From Acidithiobacillus sulfurivorans (GTDB lineage Bacteria; Pseudomonadota; Gammaproteobacteria; Acidithiobacillales; Acidithiobacillaceae), in the NCBI RefSeq assembly GCF_018853815.1, contig NZ_JAAOMP010000088.1, forward strand, positions 1 through 64,000: a DNA stretch of 64,000 nt. Reading direction: 5' to 3'. The translations under genes and the position numbers were made by a program. The notes below the pieces were generated by a model. The model was not told where the DNA came from. It was given only the letters and a program-made list of their open reading frames with translations, and made no database searches. Positions 26,203 to 34,145 of this stretch are shown here, piece after piece. The first letter of the stretch is position 1. Every line of letters starts with the position of its first letter.

Positions 26203-27067
26203 CGGAATGGCTTCCATCCAGGCTGAGGATGGGCGCGTACCATTCCGGGCGGCGATCCCGGAATAATCCCCACTCGGCCCGTTGTGCCGCCAGTTTGGAT
26301 AAATCCAGGTCAGCATAGAGGATGCATTCTTCCTGGTCAGCCTGGGCGAGCAGAGCTCCAGTTGGATCACTGATAAAAGAGCCGCCATAAAAGGTGATGC
26401 TGCTTTCCGCACCGATTTCGTGGCCGACCCGATTTGCCGCTACTACCGGGACCAGATTGGCAGCTGCATGTCCCTGCATCACCCGGGTCCAGTGCCCACG
26501 GCTGTTGATTTCCGGGGCACGGGGTTCGGAACCGATGGCGGTGGGATAAAACAGGATTTCCGCCCCTTGCAGCGCCATCACCCGAGCGGCTTCGGGAAAC
26601 CATTGATCCCAGCAGATGGCTACGCCAATTCGGCCATAATGGGTGGCGAAAACTTTGAAGCCGGTGTCGCCGGGACTGAAGTAAAATTTTTCCTGATAGC
26701 CGGGACCATCGGGGATATGGGCTTTGCGATACAGCCCCAGATCTTTTCCGTCGGCATCAAACACCACCAGGCTATTAAAAAAGGCATTGTTGGCACGCTC
26801 AAAAAAACTCACGGGCAGGACCAGATGCCGGTCTTTCGCCAGCTTTTGCAGGGCGAGTAATGCAGGATGGGAGGCGCGCGGCTGGGCCCGTGCCAAAAAA
26901 TCCGGGTTCTGATCCTTGCAAAAGTAGGGTGTGCTGAATAACTCCTGGAGGAGGATAATGTTCGCCCCGGCATCTGCTGCACAATGCACCTGCTGCAGTG
27001 CCTTGTCGATGTTTTCCGCTTCGTTGTCCCCGACTGCCATCTGAATGGCAGCTACTTTTACCTGCAT
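26195..27067 (-). CDS. aguB: N-carbamoylputrescine amidohydrolase (AguB family nitrilase)
   Basis: A 290-residue nitrilase-superfamily enzyme. The Glu-Lys-Cys catalytic residues are in LLQELFSTPYF, YRKAHIPD and GVAICWDQWFPE. The match to the AguB signature EWYAPILSLDGS near the C-terminus makes N-carbamoylputrescine the likely substrate, giving putrescine. The ATG at 27067 gives the usual family N-terminus (MQVKVAAIQM). It is translated just before puuD. Confidence 0.88.
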   Translation of the reverse strand: MQVKVAAIQMAVGDNEAENIDKALQQVHCAADAGANIILLQELFSTPYFCKDQNPDFLARAQPRASHPALLALQKLAKDRHLVLPVSFFERANNAFFNSLVVFDADGKDLGLYRKAHIPDGPGYQEKFYFSPGDTGFKVFATHYGRIGVAICWDQWFPEAARVMALQGAEILFYPTAIGSEPRAPEINSRGHWTRVMQGHAAANLVPVVAANRVGHEIGAESSITFYGGSFISDPTGALLAQADQEECILYADLDLSKLAAQRAEWGLFRDRRPEWYAPILSLDGSHSDG

Positions 27068-27181
27068 GATGCACCCCTGTCCGCAAACTGCTGGCCAATT
27101 CCCCAAATTGGAGTATAGAGGAGCCACCGGGAGGGGCAAGAGGGCCTGATGATCGGAGCAGTTTACGGGGTTTAGCTGAGC
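27068..27181. other. Short promoter-containing spacer
   Basis: Between aguB (minus) and the end of the feoC-like gene (minus). No gene; presumably carries the aguB-puuD promoter. GC-rich segment AGGAGCCACCGGGAGGGG near 27118; no clear hexamers. Confidence 0.4.
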
Positions 27182-27493
27182 TCAGGGGTGCTGTGGCGGG
27201 TGAAAAGTCATGACGCTACCCGCAGGGACTTCGGACTGATCCCGCCAACGCCAGGCCTGCAGGGCCTCATTTTGCGGTGGGCTGGCGCAACTGCTGCAAC
27301 TTCCAGACTTGCACGAACTCCCACAGTTTTTGGCTGAAGAGAGAGAAACGGTCTCGACCCGCCCCCGGCTTTGCCAGTAACGCAGCATATCTTCTACTGT
27401 AGTTTTGGGCAGGTTCAGAATTGCGGCAATCTGGCTGCTGGTAAGCAGGGCATGGTCACGCAGGCTGTCGCGCACGGCAAAAAGTGTCGTCAT
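27182..27493 (-). CDS. feoC: FeoC-like winged-helix protein
   Basis: A 103-residue protein with an N-terminal winged-helix segment (SSQIAAILNLPKTTVEDMLRY) followed by a cysteine-rich stretch with five cysteines (NCGSSCKSGSCSSC) as in FeoC, which can bind a redox-sensitive iron-sulfur cluster and modulate FeoB. It overlaps the FeoB stop by 4 bases, the standard Feo arrangement. Confidence 0.82.
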   Translation of the reverse strand: MTTLFAVRDSLRDHALLTSSQIAAILNLPKTTVEDMLRYWQSRGRVETVSLSSAKNCGSSCKSGSCSSCASPPQNEALQAWRWRDQSEVPAGSVMTFHPPQHP

Positions 27494-29838
27494 GCCGCAG
27501 CCTGATTTTTAACGCTGGCTGCGGAATTCGTGTCCTGGCGTCGCCCATAAATGCGCAGGGCAATGATCAGCAGTCCGAAGCTCGTCATAATCCCGGCTAT
27601 CCAGGCCAGGGATGCAGCAGGGTGGGCGGCGAAAGTTCCTGCCTGAAAAATAAGCGTACTGGTACCCCAGGCGAGACCTGTGCCGTAAAGCAGGGAAAAC
27701 CCCATCCATCCCCAACCGACTTCCCGGCGCAGGGCTCCCATGGTGCTGGCGCAGGGTACATAGAGCAATACAAATACCAGGTAAGCAAAAGCTGAGAGCG
27801 GCGTAAAGCCCGCAGCAATGGCCTGTAGGGTAGCGCTTTCTGCACCGGAGGCCTGCTCCGTTGCGGTGGTGGAAGTCATGGCACTCAAGCCCAGAGGGTC
27901 GTCCAGCGTGCGCATGAAAGTCAGGGCATTGGCCGGAATGGTCAGTAGCGCATCCCGCAGTTGGCCGATAATGTCGGGGTGTCGGTAATCCGCCATCAAA
28001 TCTGCCGCATTTTGGCGCTGATAAATACCATTGAGGGTGCCGATGACGATTTCCTTGGCTGCTGCCCCAGCAATGAGGCCGGATACGGCAGGCCAGTTGT
28101 CACTCCGGACGCCCATGGGTGCGAATATCGGAACCAATGCCTGACTGCCCTGGGCCAGCAGAGAGTGATCAATGTCCGTGCTGCGCAAGCCCTGACTGGT
28201 CCAGCCAATGCCGGGCAAGATGAAGAGAACCAGACCGATGACGGCGATGACCTTGCCGACCCTGAATATAAAGACTTTCAGGCGTTGCCAGCTTTGCAGA
28301 ACGACGCTGCGGAAACTGGGCAGGCGGTAGGGCGGCAGTTCCATGACAAAAGGCATGGCTTCACCGCGCAGGGCCGTTTTCCCCAGCAACCAGGCCGTGA
28401 GCAGCGCGACCAGTATGCCCAGAACATATAAGGCAAATACGACCTGACCACCATTGCTGCGGAAAAATACGACCGCAAAAGCCATGTAGATGGTGAGACG
28501 CGCCGAGCAGGACATGAAGGGTTGCATTAACACGGTCAAAATGCGTCCACGCGGATCTTCAATAATACGCGCACCCATAATGGCCGGAACATTGCAGCCA
28601 AAACCAATGACCATGGGTACCAGCGCATTGCCGGGTAAGCCCATGCGCCGCATCAGGCGATCCATGGCATAGGCGGCACGCGCCATATAGCCGGAGTCAT
28701 CCAGAAATGCCAGAAACAGAAAAGTAAGACCAATGGGCGGAATGAAGGAAATCACCAGATTGAGGCCGCCGCCAACCCCGCCGGCAATCACCGAAATCAG
28801 CCAGTCCGGTAAACCCGCCAGCAACAGGAGATGACCTGTTCCATGGATGAGCAGGGCCGCAGAAGCCTGATCAAAAAAATCCAGGAAAATGTTGCCGCCA
28901 CTGAAACTCACGACAAACACCAGATAAAGAACCAGCAAAAATATCGGTACCCCCAGCCATTCATTGAGAACAATGCGATCCAGGTGGTGATTGATTTGGT
29001 CGCGCAGACCGGCTTTCCCGTGCGCTTGTAGGGCTATATCCGCCATGTCGTGAGCCCAGGAAAAACGCCGATCCATGACCAGGTCAGCGGGATCCTCATC
29101 ACTGATCAACTCAATATGCCGGCGCAAGTCTTTCAGCATTTTCGCGTTCGGATCTGAAGATGGTTGCGCAGAGCCATCCAGAAGACGCAGAGCGTCCATC
29201 CTTGTCCTGGCAGAATTTTGTCCGCTTAGCGTTGTCCCCAGTGTTTGCAGTGCTTCTTCTACGGGGGCCGGATAAAGGATTGGATGACCCTGCGGTTTTT
29301 TTTGCAAGGCCTCAATCATCCTCTGGAGCAAATAGTCTCGTCCTTTGTTTTTTCGCGCCACCATGGGCACTACGGGAATCCCCAAAGCATTTTCCAGTTC
29401 AGTACAACGTAACTTCCAGCCTCTGGCTTCTGCCTCGTCCGTCATGTTCATGATGAGCAGCATGGGGTGGCCGGTTTCCAGCAATTCGGCTGTCAAGGCA
29501 AGATGACGTTCCAGATTGGAGGCATCAACAATGTTGACAATCAGGTCTACCGGGGTATCCAGCAGATAATCCCGAGCGACTCGTTGGTCCTCTCCGCCAC
29601 CACCCATCAGGCTGTAAACGCCGGGAAGATCGATAACCGAAACTTTCTTTTTGGCAAGCTGCAGGCTGCCGCTGCGTTTTTCTACCGTGACTCCCGGCCA
29701 GTTACCGACCTGCTGGTGGGCGCCGGTGAGCAGGTTGAACACCGTGGTCTTGCCGCAGTTGGGATTGCCCGCAAGAACAATGGTTTGTTCGGACAGGACT
29801 GGGGCCGCTTTTCCTTGATTTTCATGACAGGTGCTCAT
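27490..29838 (-). CDS. feoB: FeoB ferrous-iron transporter
   Basis: A 782-residue inner-membrane ferrous-iron permease. The N-terminal G domain shows GNPNCGKTT (G1), DLPGVYS (G3) and NMTDEA (G4); eight or more membrane segments follow, with the Gate motifs around CSARLTIYM and CASTMGALRRE. The ATG at 29838 overlaps the feoA stop as ATGA and is preferred over the upstream start at 29859. It is part of feoP-feoA-feoB-feoC and probably regulated by the Fur-like site in front of feoP. Confidence 0.95.
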   Translation of the reverse strand: MSTCHENQGKAAPVLSEQTIVLAGNPNCGKTTVFNLLTGAHQQVGNWPGVTVEKRSGSLQLAKKKVSVIDLPGVYSLMGGGGEDQRVARDYLLDTPVDLIVNIVDASNLERHLALTAELLETGHPMLLIMNMTDEAEARGWKLRCTELENALGIPVVPMVARKNKGRDYLLQRMIEALQKKPQGHPILYPAPVEEALQTLGTTLSGQNSARTRMDALRLLDGSAQPSSDPNAKMLKDLRRHIELISDEDPADLVMDRRFSWAHDMADIALQAHGKAGLRDQINHHLDRIVLNEWLGVPIFLLVLYLVFVVSFSGGNIFLDFFDQASAALLIHGTGHLLLLAGLPDWLISVIAGGVGGGLNLVISFIPPIGLTFLFLAFLDDSGYMARAAYAMDRLMRRMGLPGNALVPMVIGFGCNVPAIMGARIIEDPRGRILTVLMQPFMSCSARLTIYMAFAVVFFRSNGGQVVFALYVLGILVALLTAWLLGKTALRGEAMPFVMELPPYRLPSFRSVVLQSWQRLKVFIFRVGKVIAVIGLVLFILPGIGWTSQGLRSTDIDHSLLAQGSQALVPIFAPMGVRSDNWPAVSGLIAGAAAKEIVIGTLNGIYQRQNAADLMADYRHPDIIGQLRDALLTIPANALTFMRTLDDPLGLSAMTSTTATEQASGAESATLQAIAAGFTPLSAFAYLVFVLLYVPCASTMGALRREVGWGWMGFSLLYGTGLAWGTSTLIFQAGTFAAHPAASLAWIAGIMTSFGLLIIALRIYGRRQDTNSAASVKNQAAA

Positions 29839-30098
29839 GCTGATAGCTCCGTAACCCATATTTTCTGGACCATGCTGCTGCCGATGGCAAAGCGCGCCCC
29901 GTTGATTTGAATGACTACGCCACGTTTATTGGGGCCGTGGACAATTTGTAGTGCTACTCCCGGGCGAATACCCAGCATCTGCAGACGTTGCTGCATCGCC
30001 CGATCACCAGCAATACGGATAATGCGCGCGGAGGCAGCGCTGGGTAACTGATCCAGACTGCGTGAAGGGTTTTCAGAAGCGAGATTGGGCGTGTTCAT
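29835..30098 (-). CDS. feoA: FeoA, SH3-like accessory protein of FeoB
   Basis: An 87-residue protein from the ATG at 30098 (an upstream TTG at 30125 would add nine residues). The FeoA signature is AMQQRLQMLGIRPG followed by beta-strand-rich SH3-like segments ending VQKIWVTE. It stimulates FeoB GTPase activity or assembly. It is overlapped by feoB and lies 27 bases after the porin gene. Confidence 0.9.
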   Translation of the reverse strand: MNTPNLASENPSRSLDQLPSAASARIIRIAGDRAMQQRLQMLGIRPGVALQIVHGPNKRGVVIQINGARFAIGSSMVQKIWVTELSA

Positions 30099-30125
30099 GG
30101 ATGAATAGATTTCCTGATTCAACAT

Positions 30126-31376
30126 TCAAAAAAATTCGAGGTGCAGACGCAAAATACCGACCAGAGCATCCGGGTAATAACCGGAAGGATGCTGGATGTA
30201 TTGCAAATCCGGCTGAATATTGATGTGCTCTGTCACTTTTGCCAGATAAGTCAGTTCATAGGTAGTTTCAGCGCGATGAATGCTGGATGGTTCCACATCA
30301 AGCCCCGCAGCGACTGCTTCAGGGCGTAGCCACGCTCTCGCCATACCAATGGAAATACTGTCGTCCGGGCGGCCTGCAAAGGGATGCCCGAGTCGCAAGC
30401 CCACGCCCAGGTACCAGGGGACTGGATTGAAGTTTTGCGGCGCTGCCCCGGCCTGCAGGAATGCGCCGAGCTGGCGTTCACCCGGCAGCGTCCAGTTTCC
30501 TTCGACGATGCCATAGGCACCGGCGGTACTGGGAGATAGGCCATAAAGTTCGGGATTGGCCTGCTGATAGCGCCAGGCACCGATTTTTAATTCATATTGG
30601 CCATATTCATCAGTATTGTCCTCCATGTCTTCGTCGGCTTTGTGACCCCAGTGCACTGCGCCTTCCCACAGGGCCATGTAGCCTCGTTCAAAAGCAGAGG
30701 TCTGGTGCTGTGGATCACCCTGAAAAATCGCTAATTTGTTACTCACATTTTGCGTGTGTGTACTGACCAGCAGGCCGAGCCCTGAATAGGGATAGGTGGC
30801 AGTACCAGGGACATTGACCGTGATGGTAGGCGACATGCCAAAAGAGCTGTTGATCAATTGCAGGGCGTTGGCGGCAACATCAAAATAATAGTTGACGTCC
30901 ATATAACCGACCCGGGTGTTGAGCCAGTCATTCCAGCGTTGCCGATAGGCGGCATCGTAAAAACGGACAGCATTGGGCGCCCAGATATTGCTGGCAGTCT
31001 GAATATCGCCACTATAGTTTTGCTGAATGCCACTACTGTAGATGCCCATCAGGGAGAGGGTGAATTGGCCACCTTTCCAGAGACCGGCTTTGTCGGTGTC
31101 ATATTCTGCCCCGATTTGCCCGACAATATTGCCTTCACTGGCCTGCTGGATTCCTCCCGAAAAATTGGAAAAAATCTCGCTGTCCAGATGCCCCGCCCAG
31201 GATAGCCCGTTGCCGATATGGGTATAAGCAGGTAAGTACTTGGCAGAGAGTCCGGGGGTGTTGGGTATGGAGGATTCCGGGTTGCCGTCAGCAGCATCAG
31301 CGCAACTGATTGCTGGACAGCCCAGAAAAGACGCCGCACAAAGTGCAGTCGCCACGGAAAAAGACAGGCGAGACAT
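30126..31376 (-). CDS. feoP: FeoP-type OprB-family porin of the feo operon
   Basis: A 416-residue outer-membrane porin with a signal peptide (cleavage near CADA) and a C-terminal phenylalanine (LHLEFF). The body resembles carbohydrate-selective porins of the OprB family (VGYMDVNYYFDVAANAL and GAWRYQQANPELYG segments). In Acidithiobacillus ferrooxidans a porin gene named feoP stands in front of feoA-feoB-feoC; this order is repeated here. It probably lets ferrous iron into the periplasm. GGAG precedes the ATG. Confidence 0.85.
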   Translation of the reverse strand: MSRLSFSVATALCAASFLGCPAISCADAADGNPESSIPNTPGLSAKYLPAYTHIGNGLSWAGHLDSEIFSNFSGGIQQASEGNIVGQIGAEYDTDKAGLWKGGQFTLSLMGIYSSGIQQNYSGDIQTASNIWAPNAVRFYDAAYRQRWNDWLNTRVGYMDVNYYFDVAANALQLINSSFGMSPTITVNVPGTATYPYSGLGLLVSTHTQNVSNKLAIFQGDPQHQTSAFERGYMALWEGAVHWGHKADEDMEDNTDEYGQYELKIGAWRYQQANPELYGLSPSTAGAYGIVEGNWTLPGERQLGAFLQAGAAPQNFNPVPWYLGVGLRLGHPFAGRPDDSISIGMARAWLRPEAVAAGLDVEPSSIHRAETTYELTYLAKVTEHINIQPDLQYIQHPSGYYPDALVGILRLHLEFF

Positions 31377-31401
31377 TGCAGATACGCTCCATTATTAGAA
31401 T

Positions 31402-31449
31402 ATTAACGATAATTATTCTTAATATTATAGAGACTGTTGGCAATGTCAA
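31402..31449 (-). promoter_or_regulatory. Candidate promoter with Fur-box-like site for feoP-feoA-feoB-feoC
   Basis: Reading the minus strand: -35 TTGACA at 31449-31444, 16-base spacer, -10-like TAATAT at 31427-31422, then a site at 31420-31402 reading AAGAATAATTATCGTTAAT that matches the 19-base Fur consensus at 12 positions by my hand count. Its overlap with the promoter region would let ferric or ferrous Fur repress the operon. Confidence 0.6.
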
Positions 31450-31473
31450 TATTTTCGGATTATTTTATTGCGG

Positions 31474-31677
31474 GAATCTGGAGCCGATGCTGGGCCGGGA
31501 AGCTTTGCAGCGACTTTGGCCCGCGCCGTTGTTGTTCTTGGTGAAATCCTGCGCCCGTCAGGAGATCTGTCTGAGCCCAAAGGGCGAGTTCTCTCCTGAC
31601 AGCAGGATGAGCCTTAGAACAACAGGCAAGGGACGTTGGAGCAAAAAGCTTCCCGGCCCAGCATCGGCTCCAGATTC
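31474..31677. repeat. Palindromic repeat element, copy 1
   Basis: A 204-base element bounded by perfect 33-base inverted arms (31474-31506 and 31645-31677), each containing TGGGCCGGGAAGCTTT. The interior is itself partly palindromic (GTTGTTCT with AGAACAAC; ATCCTGC with GCAGGAT; GTCAGGAGA with TCTCCTGAC), so the whole unit can form one long hairpin. The interior is almost identical, in reverse orientation, to 33978-34115. No transposase is encoded. It lies between the end of the DsbC/G-like gene and the feo promoter. Confidence 0.85.
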
Positions 31678-31679
31678 GG

Positions 31680-32312
31680 CTAGTGAAGTCCCTTTAAAGT
31701 CTGGGCGAGATTTTTAGCATCCAGAACCTGCCAGACAATTTGTGCCTGATTGTGGCTATCCATGTAAAGCATGGTAGGGACGGTTTTTTGGCCGGTGGCT
31801 TCGAGTATGCTCAGATTGTTTTTCAGGGCTTTTTCAGTTGCCGTACTGGGCAAAATTTCCTGGATGGCACCATCATGACCTTTTTCCGTAAACCCTTTTT
31901 CATTTTCCCATAGGGCCTTCAGTGGATTTTTCGCTTCCAGAATCGCGGCTGCCTTGCCGGTACTGGAAGGTTCCAGAAAGCCCACGGGAACATAGCGTAT
32001 GCTGAGTTGATCCGGTTTGATCAGGGATTGCAGTTCCTGGATGAGAAGGTGGCAATAGGGGCAGTTCGGATCAAATATCAGATAAATGATGTGTGGTCCC
32101 GAACCTTGGACGAACCAGCGGGCATGATTGAGTCGTTGCCAGATCTGTGCAGAGCTGGCTGTTGTGCGCTTTGGGGCAAAACTGGCTGCCATCTGGCCCA
32201 GCGTCGAGGCTTGGCTAGCTGGGCTGAAGCTACTTGTCATGAGGGCCATGGAAAACGCTAAGCCCATAGAATAAAGCCAACTTTTTTTGCTCATCAAAAC
32301 AGAAGAGAACAT
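31680..32312 (-). CDS. DsbC/DsbG-like periplasmic thiol-disulfide protein
   Basis: A 210-residue thioredoxin-fold protein with a signal peptide (hydrophobic LAFSMALMTSSF, cleavage near QASTL). The active site is CPYC (DPNCPYCHLL) and the cis-proline loop is TVPTMLY. The length fits a monomer-like thiol oxidoreductase of the DsbG/DsbC family that lacks a full dimerisation domain. It should act on periplasmic or outer-membrane cysteine proteins at low pH. AAGGAG precedes the ATG. Confidence 0.85.
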   Translation of the reverse strand: MFSSVLMSKKSWLYSMGLAFSMALMTSSFSPASQASTLGQMAASFAPKRTTASSAQIWQRLNHARWFVQGSGPHIIYLIFDPNCPYCHLLIQELQSLIKPDQLSIRYVPVGFLEPSSTGKAAAILEAKNPLKALWENEKGFTEKGHDGAIQEILPSTATEKALKNNLSILEATGQKTVPTMLYMDSHNQAQIVWQVLDAKNLAQTLKGLH

Positions 32313-32489
32313 GCATGCGCTCCTTGGTTTTTGCTATCTCCTTGTATTAAAGCAATACTCAGGCCAGTTTTAAGTATTTTTCGGAAACCAGGCAAAAAAA
32401 TTGCTTTTCAGACCTTGCCTGTCCCGGCAATTCCACCTATATTCCCAAGTACGGACTATGGAGCATCGATTTTACTAATGGCTAATATT
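32313..32489. other. Divergent promoter region without gene
   Basis: Lies between the DsbC/G-like gene (minus) and the leader of the NlpC/P60 gene (plus). AT-rich stretches near 32340-32400; no gene or clear hexamer pair. Confidence 0.4.
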
Positions 32490-32627
32490 CGAATTGATTC
32501 GGGAGAAGACTGTCTGGTTATTTGGGGCTTGACGCCCCAAGGTGCCGGTAGTTTTGATTCGGTGTCGGCCCGCGTGCTCCATATTCCGGGTAATACTAAT
32601 CGAGCCGAACCAATGTTCGGCTTTTTT
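32490..32627 (+). promoter_or_regulatory. Structured leader ending in an intrinsic terminator, upstream of the NlpC/P60 gene
   Basis: Contains a perfect stem TTGGGGC/GCCCCAA (32522-32540), a GC-rich middle with repeated GGTGCCGG and GGTGTCGG, and a terminator AGCCGAAC, CAAT, GTTCGGCT plus T run (32603-32627). The stem arm GCCGAAC could pair with upstream GATTCGG. Such a leader 125 bases before a gene suggests attenuation or a riboswitch, but it matches none of the classes I can recall. Confidence 0.5.
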
Positions 32628-32751
32628 GTTGGGTTCAGGGGGTAGCCTCGAAGTTTCTCTTTCAACTTTATGAGAAATGGCAATGTCTCTGCATAATCAG
32701 CCCTTGGGCAGATTACGCAGCGGCGATTCCCAGGTGATTCTGGAGATAAGA

Positions 32752-33852
32752 ATGAAGAAGAAGCATCGCTGGCAGATTGCTTTGGCGGTATGTTTGTGTA
32801 CAGGAGGTGTTGCTGTGGCTCAGGCCGCGCCACATCACGTTAAGACGGCGGCTCATCGAGTGGATGCGCATCGATATCATCGGGAGACCTCTCCCAGGCA
32901 TCCCTATTCGAGACATTATCATGCCGTCAAATCGGTCCGAAAAGTTTCTCATCGGCATGAGGTTTTGCCAGCTAAACCAGCGGATTATACGGCTTTGACG
33001 CCAACTGCCCTGCAATTGATGCATCTTTCCCCAGTGGAATTTGCGGGAGTAGGTGCAGCACCTCAGCCAGTAACAAATTACCAATATCCTGTTCATTCGT
33101 TTCCGGATGTCCCTGCCAGTTCTGTCACCAGCCCCGACTTTGTTGATCAATCCCTGGTGCTGGTGAAAACCGGTATTGCAGCCAGCACGATGACTACAGA
33201 TTCTCCGGCCAAGCCAGCGGCAGCCCCGGTGGATGCAGTGGTCGCCACTTCCGCGCCGGAACAGTCGCATTTGCGCATTGCCCTGGAAATGTTCGCCAGT
33301 CAGGCCTACCACTGGGCCCGTCATCCGCTGCAAACTTTAGAGTCCAGCGGGGATGCCGCCAGCGGGCCTCAAGCTGCTGCTGAATTGGCAGACGATATGG
33401 CCCAACAACAGGCAGATCAAAATAATACCGGAAGCAATGTTCCTTCGTCCTCGGGTGATTCCTGGCTTTCGCCCCGGGCCATGGTGGTTTCGGCCTTGAA
33501 GTTTATTGGTGCCCCCTATCGCTGGGGCGGGATGAGTCCGGCTTCAGGTTTTGATTGCAGTGGCTTCGTGAAATACATACTGGCCAAATTTGACATCCAG
33601 GTGCCGCGCACTTCTTATGCCCAGGCTGCGGAGTTGCACAAGGTGTCCCGGGAAAATCTCAAACCCGGCGATCTGGTGTTTTTTGATACCATGCATCGGG
33701 CCTATTCTCACGTAGGTATATACATCGGTCACCAGCGTTTTGTCAGCGCCCAGACACCCCGCACTGGTGTCCAGGTTGGCAGCCTGAATGATCCTTATTG
33801 GGCAGCGCATTATGACGGTGCACGCAGTTTGCCGGTAGCCAACTCTTATTAA
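32752..33852 (+). CDS. NlpC/P60-family cell-wall peptidase
   Basis: A 366-residue exported protein. The signal peptide is MKKKHRWQIALAVCLCTGG with cleavage near AQAA. The middle is low-complexity, rich in His, Pro, Ala and Ser. The C-terminal NlpC/P60 domain (from about residue 245) has the catalytic cysteine at C269 in FDCSGFVKY and histidine in YSHVGIYIG. It should cleave peptidoglycan stem peptides at D-Glu-diaminopimelate bonds. The ATG at 32752 has GGAG upstream; the preceding in-frame extension lacks a ribosome site. Confidence 0.88.
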   Translation: MKKKHRWQIALAVCLCTGGVAVAQAAPHHVKTAAHRVDAHRYHRETSPRHPYSRHYHAVKSVRKVSHRHEVLPAKPADYTALTPTALQLMHLSPVEFAGVGAAPQPVTNYQYPVHSFPDVPASSVTSPDFVDQSLVLVKTGIAASTMTTDSPAKPAAAPVDAVVATSAPEQSHLRIALEMFASQAYHWARHPLQTLESSGDAASGPQAAAELADDMAQQQADQNNTGSNVPSSSGDSWLSPRAMVVSALKFIGAPYRWGGMSPASGFDCSGFVKYILAKFDIQVPRTSYAQAAELHKVSRENLKPGDLVFFDTMHRAYSHVGIYIGHQRFVSAQTPRTGVQVGSLNDPYWAAHYDGARSLPVANSY

Positions 33853-33882
33853 GGTTGCTGTACTGATCAGAGCGTTGGCCAT

Positions 33883-33916
33883 AAAAAACCCGCAGCTTGA
33901 AGCTGCGGGTTTTTTA
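33883..33916. terminator. Bidirectional terminator after the NlpC/P60 gene
   Basis: AAAAAACCCGCAGCTT, GA, AAGCTGCGGGTTTTTT: a 16-base near-perfect palindrome with A and T tracts at the two ends. Confidence 0.92.
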
Positions 33917-33960
33917 GTGCTTTTTGATACTTAGCTTTACGGTTAATCGTAAAGGAGGCC

Positions 33961-34132
33961 GTGGGCCGGGAAGCTTTTTGCTCCCACGTCCCTTGCCTGT
34001 TGTTCTAAGGTTCATCCTGCTGTCAGGAGAGAACCCGCCCTTTGGGCTCAGACAGCTCTCCTGACGGGCGCAGGATTTCACCAAGAACAACAACGGCTCG
34101 GGCCAAAGTCGCTGCAAAGCTTCCCGGCCCAC
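33961..34132. repeat. Palindromic repeat element, copy 2 (inverted relative to copy 1)
   Basis: A 172-base element with 17-base inverted arms (33961-33977 and 34116-34132). Its interior, read as reverse complement, differs from copy 1 at only about five to seven of 138 positions by eye. The outermost 16 bases of the copy-1 arms are not shared, so the mobile unit is the 172-base core. It lies between the NlpC/P60 terminator and the end of the exporter gene. Confidence 0.85.
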
Positions 34133-34145
34133 CGCCGTTTCAGGA

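Noticed and set aside
33914-34132. Open frame within repeat copy 2 (and a related one near 31492-31680)
   Set aside because: Both copies read through the palindromic element itself; the shared peptide arises from the repeat, and no ribosome site precedes it.
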